From Candidatus Binatia bacterium (lineage in GTDB: Bacteria > Desulfobacterota > Binatia > UBA12015): a stretch of DNA of 64,000 nt. The position numbers and the translations under genes are program-made. The first letter of the stretch is position 1; each line of letters opens with the position of its first letter. The DNA lies in assembly GCA_029248525.1 (NCBI GenBank), contig JAQWJE010000049.1, positions 1-64,000 on the forward strand. Direction: 5' to 3'. The notes under the pieces are model-generated. The model saw only the letters and a list, made by a program, of their open reading frames with translations. It did no database searches and was not told the origin of the DNA. Positions 63,341 through 64,000 of the stretch are shown piece by piece.

Positions 63341-64000
63341 ACTTTCTGATTAGCCCAGAAGTCGCGAAACTGAAACCATTGGAGGGGGTATTGACGAACC
63401 TTCGCTTCGAAGAAACCGACCACTTCCTCGATCGTTTCCTGAAGAACCTCGTCGGACGACCCGCGCGGGATGCGGTAGACTTTCGACGGCAGAAATTTAT
63501 ATCTTCGGCGCGATTCACTGACCGCGAAAACGGGCCAGATGGGGACGCCAGCCGCACGTGCCAAATGGAAAGGCCCCACCTGAAAGGGCGCGGCCTTGTC
63601 AAAAAATGGCAGGTTTTGCGTTACTTGCCCGGGGGCTGATCGATCGAGCTGAATCGCAACCACTTCCCCTCGGCGAAGCGCTCGCAGCATCTCGACAGAC
63701 GCAAAGGGGGAGTTGTCCGAATGAATAATTTTCAGCCCCATCTGACCGCGCATCTTGTCCTGGAAAGCCTGCACCGTCGGGTTTCCCTCATGAGCCATGA
63801 CCAGATTGACGGGCCGATCAAATCGCTGCATGACTCGTGCGCCAATTTCCCAACAACCGAAATGCGAGGTCAAGGCGATCAGGCCGGAGTCTTCCGGGAC
63901 GATCGCATCCAGATCCAGATCCGGCGGAAGTTCGATGCCCAAATTCGACTCCAGGTTGAGTCCCAGTTCTTCTTCGTGCTGCACCTCGCAAGTTTCGCGG
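63337..64000 (-). CDS. LpxL/HtrB-type lipid acyltransferase (5' end missing)
   Basis: The reading frame runs off the window edge, so only the C-terminal 221 residues are seen. The acyltransferase motif HFGCWE (His-x4-Glu) appears in IALTSHFGCWEIGARV, followed by AIQLDRSAPGQ and GPFHLARAAGVPIWPVFAV, as in lipid A secondary acyltransferases. The tail FQFRDFWANQ also matches. Members of this family transfer acyl or aryl-polyene chains to membrane lipids in aryl-polyene clusters. It is coupled to the PlsC-type gene downstream. Confidence 0.88.
   Translation of the reverse strand, partial: RETCEVQHEEELGLNLESNLGIELPPDLDLDAIVPEDSGLIALTSHFGCWEIGARVMQRFDRPVNLVMAHEGNPTVQAFQDKMRGQMGLKIIHSDNSPFASVEMLRALRRGEVVAIQLDRSAPGQVTQNLPFFDKAAPFQVGPFHLARAAGVPIWPVFAVSESRRRYKFLPSKVYRIPRGSSDEVLQETIEEVVGFFEAKVRQYPLQWFQFRDFWANQKV

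Noticed and set aside
1-64000. tRNA/rRNA genes, insertion sequences, integrases, CRISPR arrays
   Set aside because: Gaps between genes are short (under about 300 bases); none showed a cloverleaf, terminal inverted repeats with a transposase, or regularly spaced repeats.

Overview
The window is gene-dense, GC-rich DNA from a Gram-negative bacterium. Outer-membrane and periplasm machinery is plentiful: a TolC/MFP/RND pump, LolA, lipoproteins and a CcmABCD haem exporter. Two luciferase-like oxidoreductases of a type usually tied to F420, a Baeyer-Villiger-type monooxygenase, nitronate monooxygenase, acyl-CoA dehydrogenases and an H+/Na+-pyrophosphatase point to an uncultured proteobacterium or a relative such as Binatota or Myxococcota. 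That placement is inference; no rRNA or phylogenetic marker run is present. I saw no tRNA, rRNA, insertion sequence, prophage or CRISPR array.

Layout. 1-6 kb: an F420-type oxidoreductase (cut by the edge) with a SnoaL-like partner, galE, nitronate monooxygenase, msrA and an OmpR-type two-component pair. 6-15 kb: infC (without rpmI-rplT behind it), ccmABCD, then a TolC-adaptor-RND efflux operon. 15-25.8 kb: a monooxygenase, an osmoprotectant ABC transporter whose permease is fused to its binding protein, endonuclease III, a sodium symporter with a small partner, a hydrolase-like protein lacking its nucleophile, an NCS2-type permease and a flavodoxin. 25.8-45 kb: two large sensor kinases, three short-chain dehydrogenases/membrane proteins, hppA, a polyphosphate-glucokinase-like protein and zwf, two acyl-CoA dehydrogenases, epoxide hydrolase, argC and membrane proteins. 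45.5-47.4 kb: an exported lipoprotein that fuses cyclohexadienyl dehydratase to an AroQ-gamma chorismate mutase, divergent from and almost touching thrH.

47.9-64 kb holds the most notable system. Two divergent, translationally coupled operons encode ACP-LolA-MMPL exporter-YbhN-type membrane protein on one side and ketoreductase-ketosynthase-ketosynthase-like protein on the other. The second ketosynthase has lost its active-site Cys (Glu in its place) and both His residues, so it looks like a chain-length factor. After RecQ, an ACT protein, a patatin and an SDR, a second ladder (LpxL-type acyltransferase, PlsC, family-2 glycosyltransferase, adenylate-forming enzyme) runs in from the right edge. 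This gene content matches aryl-polyene/xanthomonadin-type lipid-polyene pathways: ACP-bound chain building by KS/CLF and KR, activation of a starter by the adenylating enzyme, transfer to a lipid or sugar by the acyl- and glycosyltransferases, and export by LolA/MMPL. No dehydratase, starter-forming enzyme or phosphopantetheinyl transferase is visible here; they would have to lie beyond 64 kb or elsewhere.
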